DNA from: Succinivibrionaceae bacterium
Lineage (GTDB): Bacteria > Pseudomonadota > Gammaproteobacteria > Enterobacterales > Succinivibrionaceae
Direction of reading: 5' to 3'
Assembly: GCA_003477345.1 (NCBI GenBank)
Contig: DMTG01000257.1
Coordinates: forward strand, 1-5,234
Length of the DNA stretch: 5,234 nt
Positions 1 to 5,134 of this stretch are shown piece by piece. Position 1 is the stretch's first letter; every line of letters starts with the position of its first letter. A program made the position numbers and the translations under genes. The notes under the pieces were generated by a model. It was not told the DNA's origin. It made no database searches and saw only the letters and a list, made by a program, of their open reading frames with translations.

Positions 1-56
1 AAAAATGAAATGCAAAACTTAAGTCACTAAAAAAAATTTTCAATTTTTTCTGAAAA

Positions 57-75
57 TTCTCTACAGTGTAGAGAA
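57..75. promoter_or_regulatory. 19-bp palindrome overlapping the candidate DUF1016 promoter
   Basis: Perfect palindrome TTCTCTACA-G-TGTAGAGAA centred on G66, with looser outer symmetry (CTGAAA at 50-55, TTTCAG about 82-87). It overlaps the likely -35 region of the gene starting at 120. A close variant (TCGACA in place of TCTACA in the half-site) occurs twice inside that gene, at 396-420 and 507-525. Symmetry plus placement suggests a dimeric repressor operator, possibly autoregulatory, but no binding protein is identified. A transcript hairpin is the alternative. Confidence 0.5.
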
Positions 76-95
76 AATTCATTTCAGCTTATAGT
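67..95 (+). promoter_or_regulatory. Candidate sigma70-type promoter for the DUF1016 gene
   Basis: TATAGT at 90-95 is a fair -10 hexamer. With a 17-base spacer the -35 would be TGTAGA at 67-72, a weak match lying in the right arm of the palindrome at 57-75. Binding to the palindrome would then block the promoter. A ribosome binding site AAGAG (107-111) precedes the ATG at 120 by 8 bases. This is assigned from sequence only, and AT-rich DNA gives many chance matches. Confidence 0.35.
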
Positions 96-395
96 AACTA
101 AAGAATAAGAGAAAACATTATGAATAAAAACAATCCTTCATTTGAAGGACTAGTAGAACATCTAGAATACATTCATAAAATAACAAGTACAAATGCGAAG
201 AGTGCAGTTAATCAGCTTTTAACATTAAGAAATTGGGTTATTGGCTATTATATTGTTGAATATGAACAAAATGGCAATGATAAGGCTTTATATGGAGACA
301 ATTTACTAAAAGAGCTTGGGTGCAAACTTGAGCAATTAAATCTTAGTGAAAAGACATTATATTCATACCGTAAGTTCTATTTAGTTTATCCTCAG

Positions 396-420
396 ATTTT
401 CTCGACAGTGTCGAGAAAAT
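396..420. repeat. 25-bp perfect palindrome inside the DUF1016 gene (copy 1)
   Basis: Arms of 12 bases (ATTTTCTCGACA and its complement) surround G408. It encodes residues 93-100, including FSTVSRK. Positions 399-421 are identical to 507-529, and the core is a close variant of the promoter palindrome at 57-75. It lies between the two conserved DUF1016 blocks, in a part of the family that varies in length. Confidence 0.75.
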
Positions 421-506
421 TACAATCTCTAGGACTACAGGAAGAAATAAAGCAATTAACCATAGAATCTCCTGAAAAAGCTCACACGAAACAGGTACAA
501 AAGAAA

Positions 507-525
507 TTCTCGACAGTGTCGAGAA
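507..525. repeat. 19-bp palindrome inside the DUF1016 gene (copy 2)
   Basis: TTCTCGACA-G-TGTCGAGAA centred on G516, exactly 108 bases (36 codons) after copy 1 and in the same codon phase. It encodes FSTVSRK again (residues 130-136) with identical codons. It could be a repeated protein motif or a repeated DNA site. The non-coding relative at 57-75 favours a DNA-level role. Confidence 0.75.
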
Positions 526-903
526 AATTCAAAACAGACGGTGATCATTTAATCTCAAATCTTTCATATTCTCATATAAGAGAGCTAATCATGATAGATG
601 ATGATTTAGAAAGATATTTCTATGAGGTTGAATGTATAAAATCAAACTGGTCAGTTAGAGAACTCAGAAGACAGATTAGTACCAATCTGTATTTCAGGGT
701 TGGAGCAAGCAAGAAACCAGAATTATTATTTGATAATCTGCGAAATCCTTCTCCTGATATAACTGTAAAAGAACCGTTTGCACTTGAGTTTCTTGGTCTT
801 GATGCAAAACTAGCTATAACAGAAGATGATCTTGAGCAAGCTTTAATAGACCATCTGCAAGAATTCCTGCTTGAACTTGGAAAAGGCTTTTGTTTTGAAG
901 CTA

Positions 904-917
904 GACAAAAAAGAATA
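904..917 (+). other. Deletion junction between the DUF1016 and AlbA_2 genes
   Basis: Up to about 917 the frame starting at 120 reads the conserved FEARQKRI of DUF1016. From about 904 the frame one base later reads DKKEYIEIKV, conserved in AlbA_2-family ATP-binding proteins. The shared stretch GACAAAAAAGAATA fits both proteins, so the breakpoint lies in this short region. This suggests a deletion at microhomology that removed the nuclease core of the first gene, any intergenic DNA and the N-terminal AlbA_2 domain of the second. Confidence 0.65.
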
Positions 918-1050
918 CATTGAAATCAAGGTTAATGGCCCAAGTACTTTCCCTATCAGTTATCACGGTGAGTTCTTTTATCGCAGTGGCTCAACAAACC
1001 AAAAACTGACAGGTATTGCACTTACTGATTTTATTTCCAGGAAAAATGGC
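907..1050 (+). pseudogene. AlbA_2-family ATP-binding protein, internal fragment upstream of the transposon
   Basis: In this frame the sequence reads KKEYIEIKVNGPSTFPISYHGEFFYRSGSTNQKLTGIALTDFISRKNG. This matches the end of the AlbA_2 (Schlafen-like) domain of 'RecG-like' ATP-binding proteins, where YRxGSTxxxL is typical. No proper start exists: an ATG at 871 opens the frame but lies within DUF1016 coding sequence. The N-terminal part, roughly 100 residues, is missing because of the deletion at 904-917. At 1050 the transposon enters, adding only EFG-type residues before a TAA at 1063-1065. The gene continues in frame at 4094 once the element and one target duplication are removed. It cannot make a functional product as it stands. 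Confidence 0.8.
1045..1049 (+). repeat. Target-site duplication, left copy (AATGG, possibly AATGGC)
   Basis: AATGGC occurs at 1045-1050 and 4094-4099, directly outside the inverted ends of the element. Five bases (AATGG) puts the two inverted ends in exact register. Six bases would leave them offset by one. Removing one copy with the element restores the host gene frame. Confidence 0.8.
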
Positions 1051-1077
1051 GGAGAATTCGGATAACTTCGGTATAGC
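1050..1077 (+). repeat. Left terminal inverted repeat
   Basis: Starts CGGAGAATTCGGATAACTTC and matches the complement of 4066-4093 at 26 of 28 positions, with mismatches at the third and fifth bases. Its inner 23 bases (1055-1077) are identical to the complement of 4066-4088 and form the first unit of the left array. Confidence 0.85.
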
Positions 1078-1190
1078 AATTCGGCATAACTTCGGTATAG
1101 CTAAATCTTAAAAAATTCGGTTTAACTTCGGTACACTTTTAAAATTCGGCATAACTTCGGTACAGCAATTCGCTACAACTTCGGTATAAC
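1055..1190 (+). repeat. Left-end array of five 23-24 bp transposase-site-like repeats
   Basis: Five copies of AATTCGGNTAACTTCGGTAY, each usually followed by AGC or similar, start at 1055, 1078, 1114, 1143 and 1167. The 12-base core ATAACTTCGGTA begins at 1062, 1086, 1122 (one mismatch), 1151 and 1175 (one mismatch), giving steps of 24, 36, 29 and 24. Copies in the same orientation at a transposon end are typical of multiple transposase binding sites, as known for IS21-type and Tn7/Mu-type ends. Confidence 0.85.
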
Positions 1191-1201
1191 AAAATTCACC
1201 T
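1188..1201 (+). repeat. 14-bp direct repeat at the inner edge of the left array
   Basis: AACAAAATTCACCT recurs at 3935-3948 in the same orientation, just after istB and before the right array. The repeats at the element ends are inverted, so a direct repeat here is unexpected. It may be chance in AT-rich DNA or a trace of how the gene module joined its ends. Confidence 0.55.
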
Positions 1202-1320
1202 CAATATTCCCAGTTAATCATTTCAATATATTAATTTCTATCACCGTTGATTCTTCATTGTTTTAGCACGTTAATAGCAACTGCATGCAATCCCGCATGC
1301 GTCTATTTAACGGAGGTTCC
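1202..1320 (+). promoter_or_regulatory. istA leader with RBS and a small hairpin
   Basis: This 119-base AT-rich stretch lies between the left array and istA. GCATGC at 1283-1288 and 1295-1300 can pair around AATCCC to form a 6-bp hairpin. It ends 11 bases before a strong Shine-Dalgarno GGAGG (1312-1316), which sets the istA start at ATG 1321. TTGATT (1247-1252) could be a -35, but no good -10 follows at the right distance, and TATATT (1227-1232) lacks a good -35. No promoter is called firmly. Confidence 0.4.
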
Positions 1321-3117
1321 ATGCCTCAAGGAAAAACAATGGAAATTTCTCGTTTAAGGGCCATATGTTCTGATTTTTCTTATGGCTATTCTTATAGTTT
1401 CATTAAAGAAAAGCGTAAGCCAATTTCTAAATCTACACTGCAAAAAATCAAAGAGAAGCTAGTCTTAAATAACCTGCTTGATCCTGTCAATCTCTTGGCT
1501 GTTTCAGATAAAGACCTAATAACAATCATGTATGGTCCTAAGGCTTATCTGGAAAAATCCAAAAACAAACAGTCAGTAAGAATTGTTATTGATAGAAATT
1601 CTTCTGAGCGTATTGATAATGAAGCAATGCATCCCGCGCATTTTGAAGATCTTGTGATTAGATTTGAAGATCATAAGCATCTTACAAAAGAGGATTTATA
1701 TAGAGACTATGTTGAAGAAGCTGTAGCTGCAGGACATGAATACTACAAGCGCACAGCTTTTATGCAGAGGCTTAATCAGCTGATAGATCAGCGCAAAGGG
1801 CCGGATGTCTATATGCACCGTGAACACGCTTACGGTGATGAACTAGAAATGGACTGGGTTGGACAGCGCTTCTCTGTTAGGACTGGAGCATATGGCGAAA
1901 CCACAAAGTATGCAGTCATCGTTTTTGTCTGGGCAGCATCAAATTATGTGTTTGCTCAACTTTGCCCAGATCTGACGACCAACAGCGCGTGTGCAGCAAT
2001 AAAAAATGCGCTGCAGTTCTATAACTGTAAGCCAAAACGTCTGGTGATAGATAATCAGGCATGCCTTGTGAATCGACACCGCAAGGGACAGGAAGCTATC
2101 CTGAATGAAAACTTCGCCTATTTCTGCGAAAGATGCGGCATAGGTGTAGATGCAAATAATCCGCGATCTGGTAATGAAAAATCAGCTGCAGAAAATACAG
2201 TTCGCCTTGTAGAACAGCGTGTTCTGGCAAGACTTACTGAAGGAGATTTCTCTGTTGCTGAATATAATGCCAGGATACTGGAGCTTGTAAACAAGTATAT
2301 AAACAGAACCAGCTTTAGAGGCGGTGGCGTAAACGATTCGAGAGAATGCCTTTTTAAAAGACATGAGCTACCAGCTGCACTGCGAATCGATACACCACTT
2401 CCAAGTTTAATAGAACACTTCCCTTATGTAAAAGTAGGTAACGACTACCACGTTGAAATTAATGGCGTTAAATATTCTGTTAACTGGCGCTATGCCGGCC
2501 GGCAGGTGAATGTAGACGTCGAAGGAAGGATGGTAACCATATATGACTTTAATCGAACTGAGGTACTGGCACGTCATCCTGCAGCCAAGGAGGGAATCGT
2601 AACTAATCCTGAACACATGCCGGAAAATCATAAAGCAGTAAGGGAAAAAGAAGTCAGATATAAGAAGCCTCAGGACATTATGGATGACGCAGTTTCCCTA
2701 AGTATAAAACTGGCGTCCTACTGCAAATTTATCCTCAGTAAGGATAACTGGGCAGAAAATAAAAAATCCTGTATCTGTATCATCAATCTTTATCGACGCA
2801 ATCGTAGAAAACATATTATTTACGATCAGGCTATAGATAGGCTTCTGCATCAGTCAAATACTAATTTGATCAACTCTTATGAGCTGAAGAAATATATTAA
2901 AGATTTAGAGGACTATGCAGCAGAGAACAATGGCGCTATTCCTGTACAGACAGAAATTTTAGATCTGAAAAACCTGCCTCCTATTGATTCTGATAAAAAT
3001 GCCGCCAGCCTTAGAGGTGCGGCTGGATTCAGTGACTTTGACGGCAGTTTTTCTTTAAATCAGCCAGAAACAACCAAAGACCAGAGTGATTCTAGTAAAG
3101 ATAAGGACAAGGAGTAA
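1321..3117 (+). CDS. istA: IS21-family transposase IstA (DDE), extended form
   Basis: IstA cuts and joins the transposon ends and works with the ATPase IstB. The start chosen is ATG 1321, after GGAGG at 1312-1316. An earlier in-frame ATG at 1285 would add 12 residues but has no such site. The product is 598 residues. The N-terminal third is helical and probably binds the end repeats. The integrase core has candidate catalytic residues D178 (in ELEMDWVG), D244 (in LVIDNQ) and E291 (in NPRSGNEKSAAENTV). The P-to-E spacing there agrees with the IS21 pattern PxxPxxKGKVE. A beta-rich segment (YHVEINGVKYSVNWRYAGRQVNVDVEG) follows, as in IstA C-terminal domains. Most IstA proteins are about 390-515 residues. 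The excess lies in the C-terminal 150 or so residues, ending in a charged Ser/Asp/Lys tail. The frame is intact. An AAGGAG near its end serves istB. Confidence 0.9.
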   Translation: MPQGKTMEISRLRAICSDFSYGYSYSFIKEKRKPISKSTLQKIKEKLVLNNLLDPVNLLAVSDKDLITIMYGPKAYLEKSKNKQSVRIVIDRNSSERIDNEAMHPAHFEDLVIRFEDHKHLTKEDLYRDYVEEAVAAGHEYYKRTAFMQRLNQLIDQRKGPDVYMHREHAYGDELEMDWVGQRFSVRTGAYGETTKYAVIVFVWAASNYVFAQLCPDLTTNSACAAIKNALQFYNCKPKRLVIDNQACLVNRHRKGQEAILNENFAYFCERCGIGVDANNPRSGNEKSAAENTVRLVEQRVLARLTEGDFSVAEYNARILELVNKYINRTSFRGGGVNDSRECLFKRHELPAALRIDTPLPSLIEHFPYVKVGNDYHVEINGVKYSVNWRYAGRQVNVDVEGRMVTIYDFNRTEVLARHPAAKEGIVTNPEHMPENHKAVREKEVRYKKPQDIMDDAVSLSIKLASYCKFILSKDNWAENKKSCICIINLYRRNRRKHIIYDQAIDRLLHQSNTNLINSYELKKYIKDLEDYAAENNGAIPVQTEILDLKNLPPIDSDKNAASLRGAAGFSDFDGSFSLNQPETTKDQSDSSKDKDKE

Positions 3118-3121
3118 TTTA
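3109..3121 (+). promoter_or_regulatory. istB ribosome binding site within the istA end
   Basis: AAGGAG at 3109-3114 overlaps the last istA codons, six bases before the istB ATG at 3121. The istA TAA (3115-3117) and the istB ATG are 3 bases apart, so the two are probably translated in a coupled way. Confidence 0.75.
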
Positions 3122-3877
3122 TGAATCTCGCAAAAGAGCAGAATGATTTAATATGCAGTTTAAAAGAACTTGGATGCAAAGGGATGGCGGAAGCTCTGTC
3201 AAACCAGTTTGCCAATGAATATTCCTTCTGTGAGCTGACATTCAGCCAGAGACTTAGAGATCTAATCGATAGAGAAGCATGCTCGCAGAAAAAACAAAAA
3301 TATAATCGTCTTATAAAACAGGGAAAACTAAAATACCTGCTTACTTTTAATGATATACACTTTGGCGAGCAGGATGGAATAAGCAAGGACGATTTAAATT
3401 ATCTTATCAGCAATCACTTGGGCACTAGTAAATCCTGTGAATATTTATATACACGGGAAAACAGGTGTAGGCAAGACCCAGATGTGTTGCGCTTTACTTA
3501 ATAACCTGGCCCTCGAGGGATATACCATTAGGTTCTGCCGCATGTGTGACTTTCAAAGCGATGTAGACCGTCTTAGTGATAATCCAGCAAAATTAGAGTC
3601 ATATATAAAACGTATGTCTAAATTTGATGTTCTGGCAATTGACGATCTAGGCTTGACTGCTGAGGTATTGCCTTCGCATGTTACCTCTGCATTATTTAAC
3701 ATAATAGATGCCAGAGTCCCGCATAAACCTCTTGTTATTACGACACAAATGAAGCCGGATGGTTTACTTAGAGTTTTTGGCAGTGGCGCTCAGGCAGAAG
3801 CAATACTAGATCGAATTCTAAGGCCATGCAAAATCATAACACTTGAGGGGGATTCAAAAAGACCGACAATAAAGTAA
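3121..3877 (+). pseudogene. istB: IS21-family helper ATPase IstB, split by a one-base frameshift
   Basis: IstB is the AAA+ ATPase that selects target DNA and activates IstA. The first frame (3121-3501) gives the N-terminal helical domain (LKELGCKGMAEAL...QRLRDLIDRE...KYNRLIKQGKLKY) up to LISNH. The next frame, open from 3398, continues WALVNPVNIYIHGKTGVGKT, with Walker A GKTGVGKT at 3455-3478 and Walker B LAIDDLG at 3632-3652, to a stop at 3875-3877. Dropping one T at 3418-3419 (CACTTGG to CACTGG) gives one protein of 251 residues, normal for IstB, with the expected W before NIYIHG. The frames therefore differ by one extra base. A GTG at 3437 could start the second part but has no clear RBS. 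Options are a null mutation, a sequence error or a programmed +1 shift. I see no well-known shift site. Confidence 0.85.
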
Positions 3878-3892
3878 CTGCTTAATTGATGC

Positions 3893-3931
3893 GCGTGTTA
3901 TAGGCAGAAAATCAGTATGTCTATAACACGC
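3893..3931 (+). terminator. Hairpin after istB, possible terminator
   Basis: GCGTGTTATAG (3893-3903) pairs perfectly with CTATAACACGC (3921-3931), an 11-bp stem. Three further inner pairs (one of them G-U) are possible. It begins 15 bases after the istB stop. A run of six T is at 3948-3953, 16 bases beyond the stem, too far for a textbook intrinsic terminator. It could stop or protect istAB transcripts, or block incoming transcription. Confidence 0.45.
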
Positions 3932-3934
3932 CCC

Positions 3935-3948
3935 AACAAAATTCACCT
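3935..3948 (+). repeat. 14-bp direct repeat, right copy
   Basis: AACAAAATTCACCT, identical to 1188-1201 and in the same orientation. The two copies bracket the istA-istB module, inside the inverted end arrays. Confidence 0.55.
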
Positions 3949-4004
3949 TTTTTAGAATTACGTGGATTTTTTATTAATGGAAAAATGTTTAGAACTGTTT
4001 TTAG

Positions 4005-4088
4005 GTGTACCGAAGTTATAGCAAATTTTATTTTTAATTTTGCTGTACCGAAGTTATAGCGACAAGCTATACCGAAGTTATCCGAATT
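4005..4088 (-). repeat. Right-end array of three transposase-site-like repeats
   Basis: Three copies inverted relative to the left array have the core TACCGAAGTTAT at 4008-4019, 4046-4057 and 4070-4081. Counting from the outer end the steps are 24 and 38, close to the 24 and 36 of the first three left copies. A short frame runs outward through the array into the AlbA_2 remnant, giving YRSY-type repeats, but no real start codon or RBS is present. Confidence 0.85.
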
Positions 4089-4093
4089 TTGCG
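4066..4093 (-). repeat. Right terminal inverted repeat
   Basis: The complement reads CGCAAAATTCGGATAACTTC and onward, matching 1050-1077 at 26 of 28 positions. It ends directly at the AATGG(C) duplication. Confidence 0.85.
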
Positions 4094-4098
4094 AATGG
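4094..4098 (+). repeat. Target-site duplication, right copy (AATGG, possibly AATGGC)
   Basis: Matches 1045-1049 (or 1045-1050 if six bases are counted). Codon phase here, AAT-GGC-ATT-CTT-TGG, continues that of the left fragment exactly. Confidence 0.8.
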
Positions 4099-4902
4099 CA
4101 TTCTTTGGGAAGATGCTACTGTAAATGAGGTAAGCATTGATGATCTTGACGATGAAAGCTTCAAAATCTTCAGAAGAGAGGCTTTACGCAAAAAAAGAAT
4201 GACAGAGGCAGAACTTAATGTTTCCAACAGGGAGCTTCTTGAGAAACTGCATCTTATGAGGGATGGAAAGTTAACCAGAGCAGCAGTACTTCTTTTCTAT
4301 AAAGATCCGTCCATTGTCCAGGTAGGAAGTTTTATCAAAGTTGGCAAATTTGATGAATCTGGACTGGTAGTTTACCATCACGAGCTTGAAGAATCCTTTA
4401 TCGTCAATGCTACAAAAGTGGTTGATCTTATCTATTTAATGTACTTAAAGGCAAAGATCAGTTATGAACACGATATGCGTGTGGAGGAATATCCATTTGC
4501 TCGTGAAGCAATACGTGAGGCTATTTATAACGCTATTGCTCACAACTGCTATATGTACGGTAGTCCAATTCAGATAAAAGTCTCGGAAGATTCTTTGACC
4601 ATAGGTAATAGGTGCATTCTCCCTGAAGGTTGGACTGTGGATACCTTCATGCAAGCACATGATTCTGAGCCATACAATCCGAATATAGCAAATGTTTTTT
4701 ATAGGGCAGGCTTTATTGAAAGCTGGGGACAGGGTATTCAAAAAATCTGTAAGGAATGCAGTGCCATAGGCGAAGCTCTTCCTGAATATGAGCTCATAGG
4801 AACTTCTTTAAGAGTAAAATTTAAGGCTTTGGAAAGTGCTCTTATTATAGATCCACAAAATCAAGGACTTCACAATACCACATCAAATGAACCTAATTAT
4901 GC

Positions 4903-4937
4903 CCCAAATCGTGACCCAAATGACCCAAATCGTGACC
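4903..4937 (+). repeat. Short tandem repeat in the linker of the AlbA_2 protein
   Basis: CCCAAATCGTGA (4903-4914), CCCAAATGA (4915-4923) and CCCAAATCGTGA (4924-4935) stand head to tail in frame. They encode PNRD-PND-PNRD between the ATPase region and the winged helix. All units are multiples of three, so copy changes would alter linker length without breaking the frame. Confidence 0.75.
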
Positions 4938-5134
4938 AAAATTCTTCAGGTCATTCTCTTGATGAGCAGATTTTATCGCTAATTAAAAAGCAAGGAGACA
5001 TTACCCGAGCAAGGTTATCTTTAGAATTAGGTGTTTCTGAAAGTACCATAAAAAGAGCGTTTAAAAAGCTTTTAACTAAAGGAATAATAACAAGAATCGG
5101 AAACAAACGTAGCGGTTACTGGAAAGTTAACTAA

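Larger units (their letters stand above)
120..923 (+). pseudogene. DUF1016/YhcG-family PDDEXK nuclease, 3'-truncated (catalytic core lost)
   Basis: The 267-residue product matches the DUF1016 (YhcG) family from memory. An N-terminal helical, HTH-like domain covers about residues 10-110 (LLTLRNWVIGYYIVEYEQ, then LYSYRKFYLVYPQI). The conserved middle LSYSHIRELI...ERYFYEVECIKSNWSVRELRRQI follows at about 146-190. The start of the C-terminal nuclease domain is LEFLGLDAK...DLEQALIDHLQEFLLELGKGFCFEARQKRI. Family members are usually about 340-370 residues and continue from RQKRI into the strand and acidic/lysine residues of the PDDEXK site. Here one further residue (His) and a TGA follow, so the catalytic core is missing. 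The cause is fusion to the middle of the next gene at about 904-917. The ATG at 120 has a spaced AAGAG site. DUF1016 proteins are often found with type I restriction genes, and the N-terminal domain might still fold or bind DNA. Nuclease activity is not expected. Confidence 0.85.
1050..4093 (+). mobile_element. IS21-like insertion sequence, about 3044 bp
   Basis: The element is bounded by imperfect inverted ends (1050-1077 and 4066-4093, 26 of 28 bases match) and AATGG(C) duplications. It carries istA then istB on the + strand, the IS21 arrangement, with a 3-base gap between them. It is longer than most IS21 members (about 2-2.5 kb) because istA is long and the ends carry extended repeat arrays. 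It sits inside the AlbA_2 gene, and conceptual removal gives RKNGILWEDATV in one frame. The near-identical ends and intact duplications suggest a fairly recent insertion. The split istB suggests this copy may not move by itself unless the frameshift is suppressed or IstB is supplied by another copy. Confidence 0.9.
4094..5134 (+). pseudogene. AlbA_2/HATPase 'RecG-like' ATP-binding protein, C-terminal fragment
   Basis: This is the larger remnant of the gene interrupted at 1050, about 346 residues to a TAA at 5132-5134. It begins NGILWEDATVNEVSIDDLD, then FKIFRREALRKKRM and LLEKLHLMRDGKLTRAAVLLF, all typical of the region after an AlbA_2 domain. A GHKL/HATPase_c_4-like region follows, with REAIREAIYNAIAHNCY (N at 4529) as the N-box and ESWGQGIQKICKEC (WGQGI at 4724-4738) as the G-box. 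An Asn/Pro/Asp-rich linker lies at about 4880-4950. The C-terminal winged helix is DEQILSLIKKQGDITRARLSLELGVSESTIKRAFKKLLTKGIITRIG, a DNA-binding type. Such proteins are annotated as transcriptional regulators or RecG-like helicases, but they lack helicase motifs. The AlbA_2 part is gone, and no RBS-backed start exists here. Translation could begin only from weak starts in the transposon end. Confidence 0.85.

Noticed and set aside
871..1065. A separate small gene of 64 codons starting at ATG 871
   Set aside because: Its first dozen codons overlap conserved DUF1016 coding sequence in another frame and the rest is the middle of an AlbA_2 gene. It is a remnant created by deletion and insertion.
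1055..1190. CRISPR array at the left transposon end
   Set aside because: The repeats are nearly contiguous with irregular short gaps instead of uniform spacers, and matching inverted copies occur at the other end. They are transposase-site repeats.
1285..1320. istA start at ATG 1285
   Set aside because: It has no Shine-Dalgarno site and includes a hairpin arm. ATG 1321 is preceded by GGAGG.
2182..3386. Reverse-strand open frames within istA and istB (2182-2364, 2407-2631, 3060-3386)
   Set aside because: They lie opposite well-conserved transposase genes, show no recognisable family motif, and are explained as shadows.
1055..4088. AATT as a 4-bp target duplication at the innermost identical bases
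   Set aside because: AATT is part of the repeated end unit. Using it as the border would leave the host gene out of frame, while AATGG(C) restores it.
4040..4093. A start for the downstream AlbA_2 protein at a TTG at 4040
   Set aside because: This frame merely reads through the transposon end repeats (LYRSY... peptides). There is no RBS, and the family homology begins at about 4094, with the preceding part located before the transposon.
4445..4741. Reverse-strand open frame opposite the HATPase region
   Set aside because: The forward frame carries conserved N-box and G-box motifs, and the reverse product resembles nothing.
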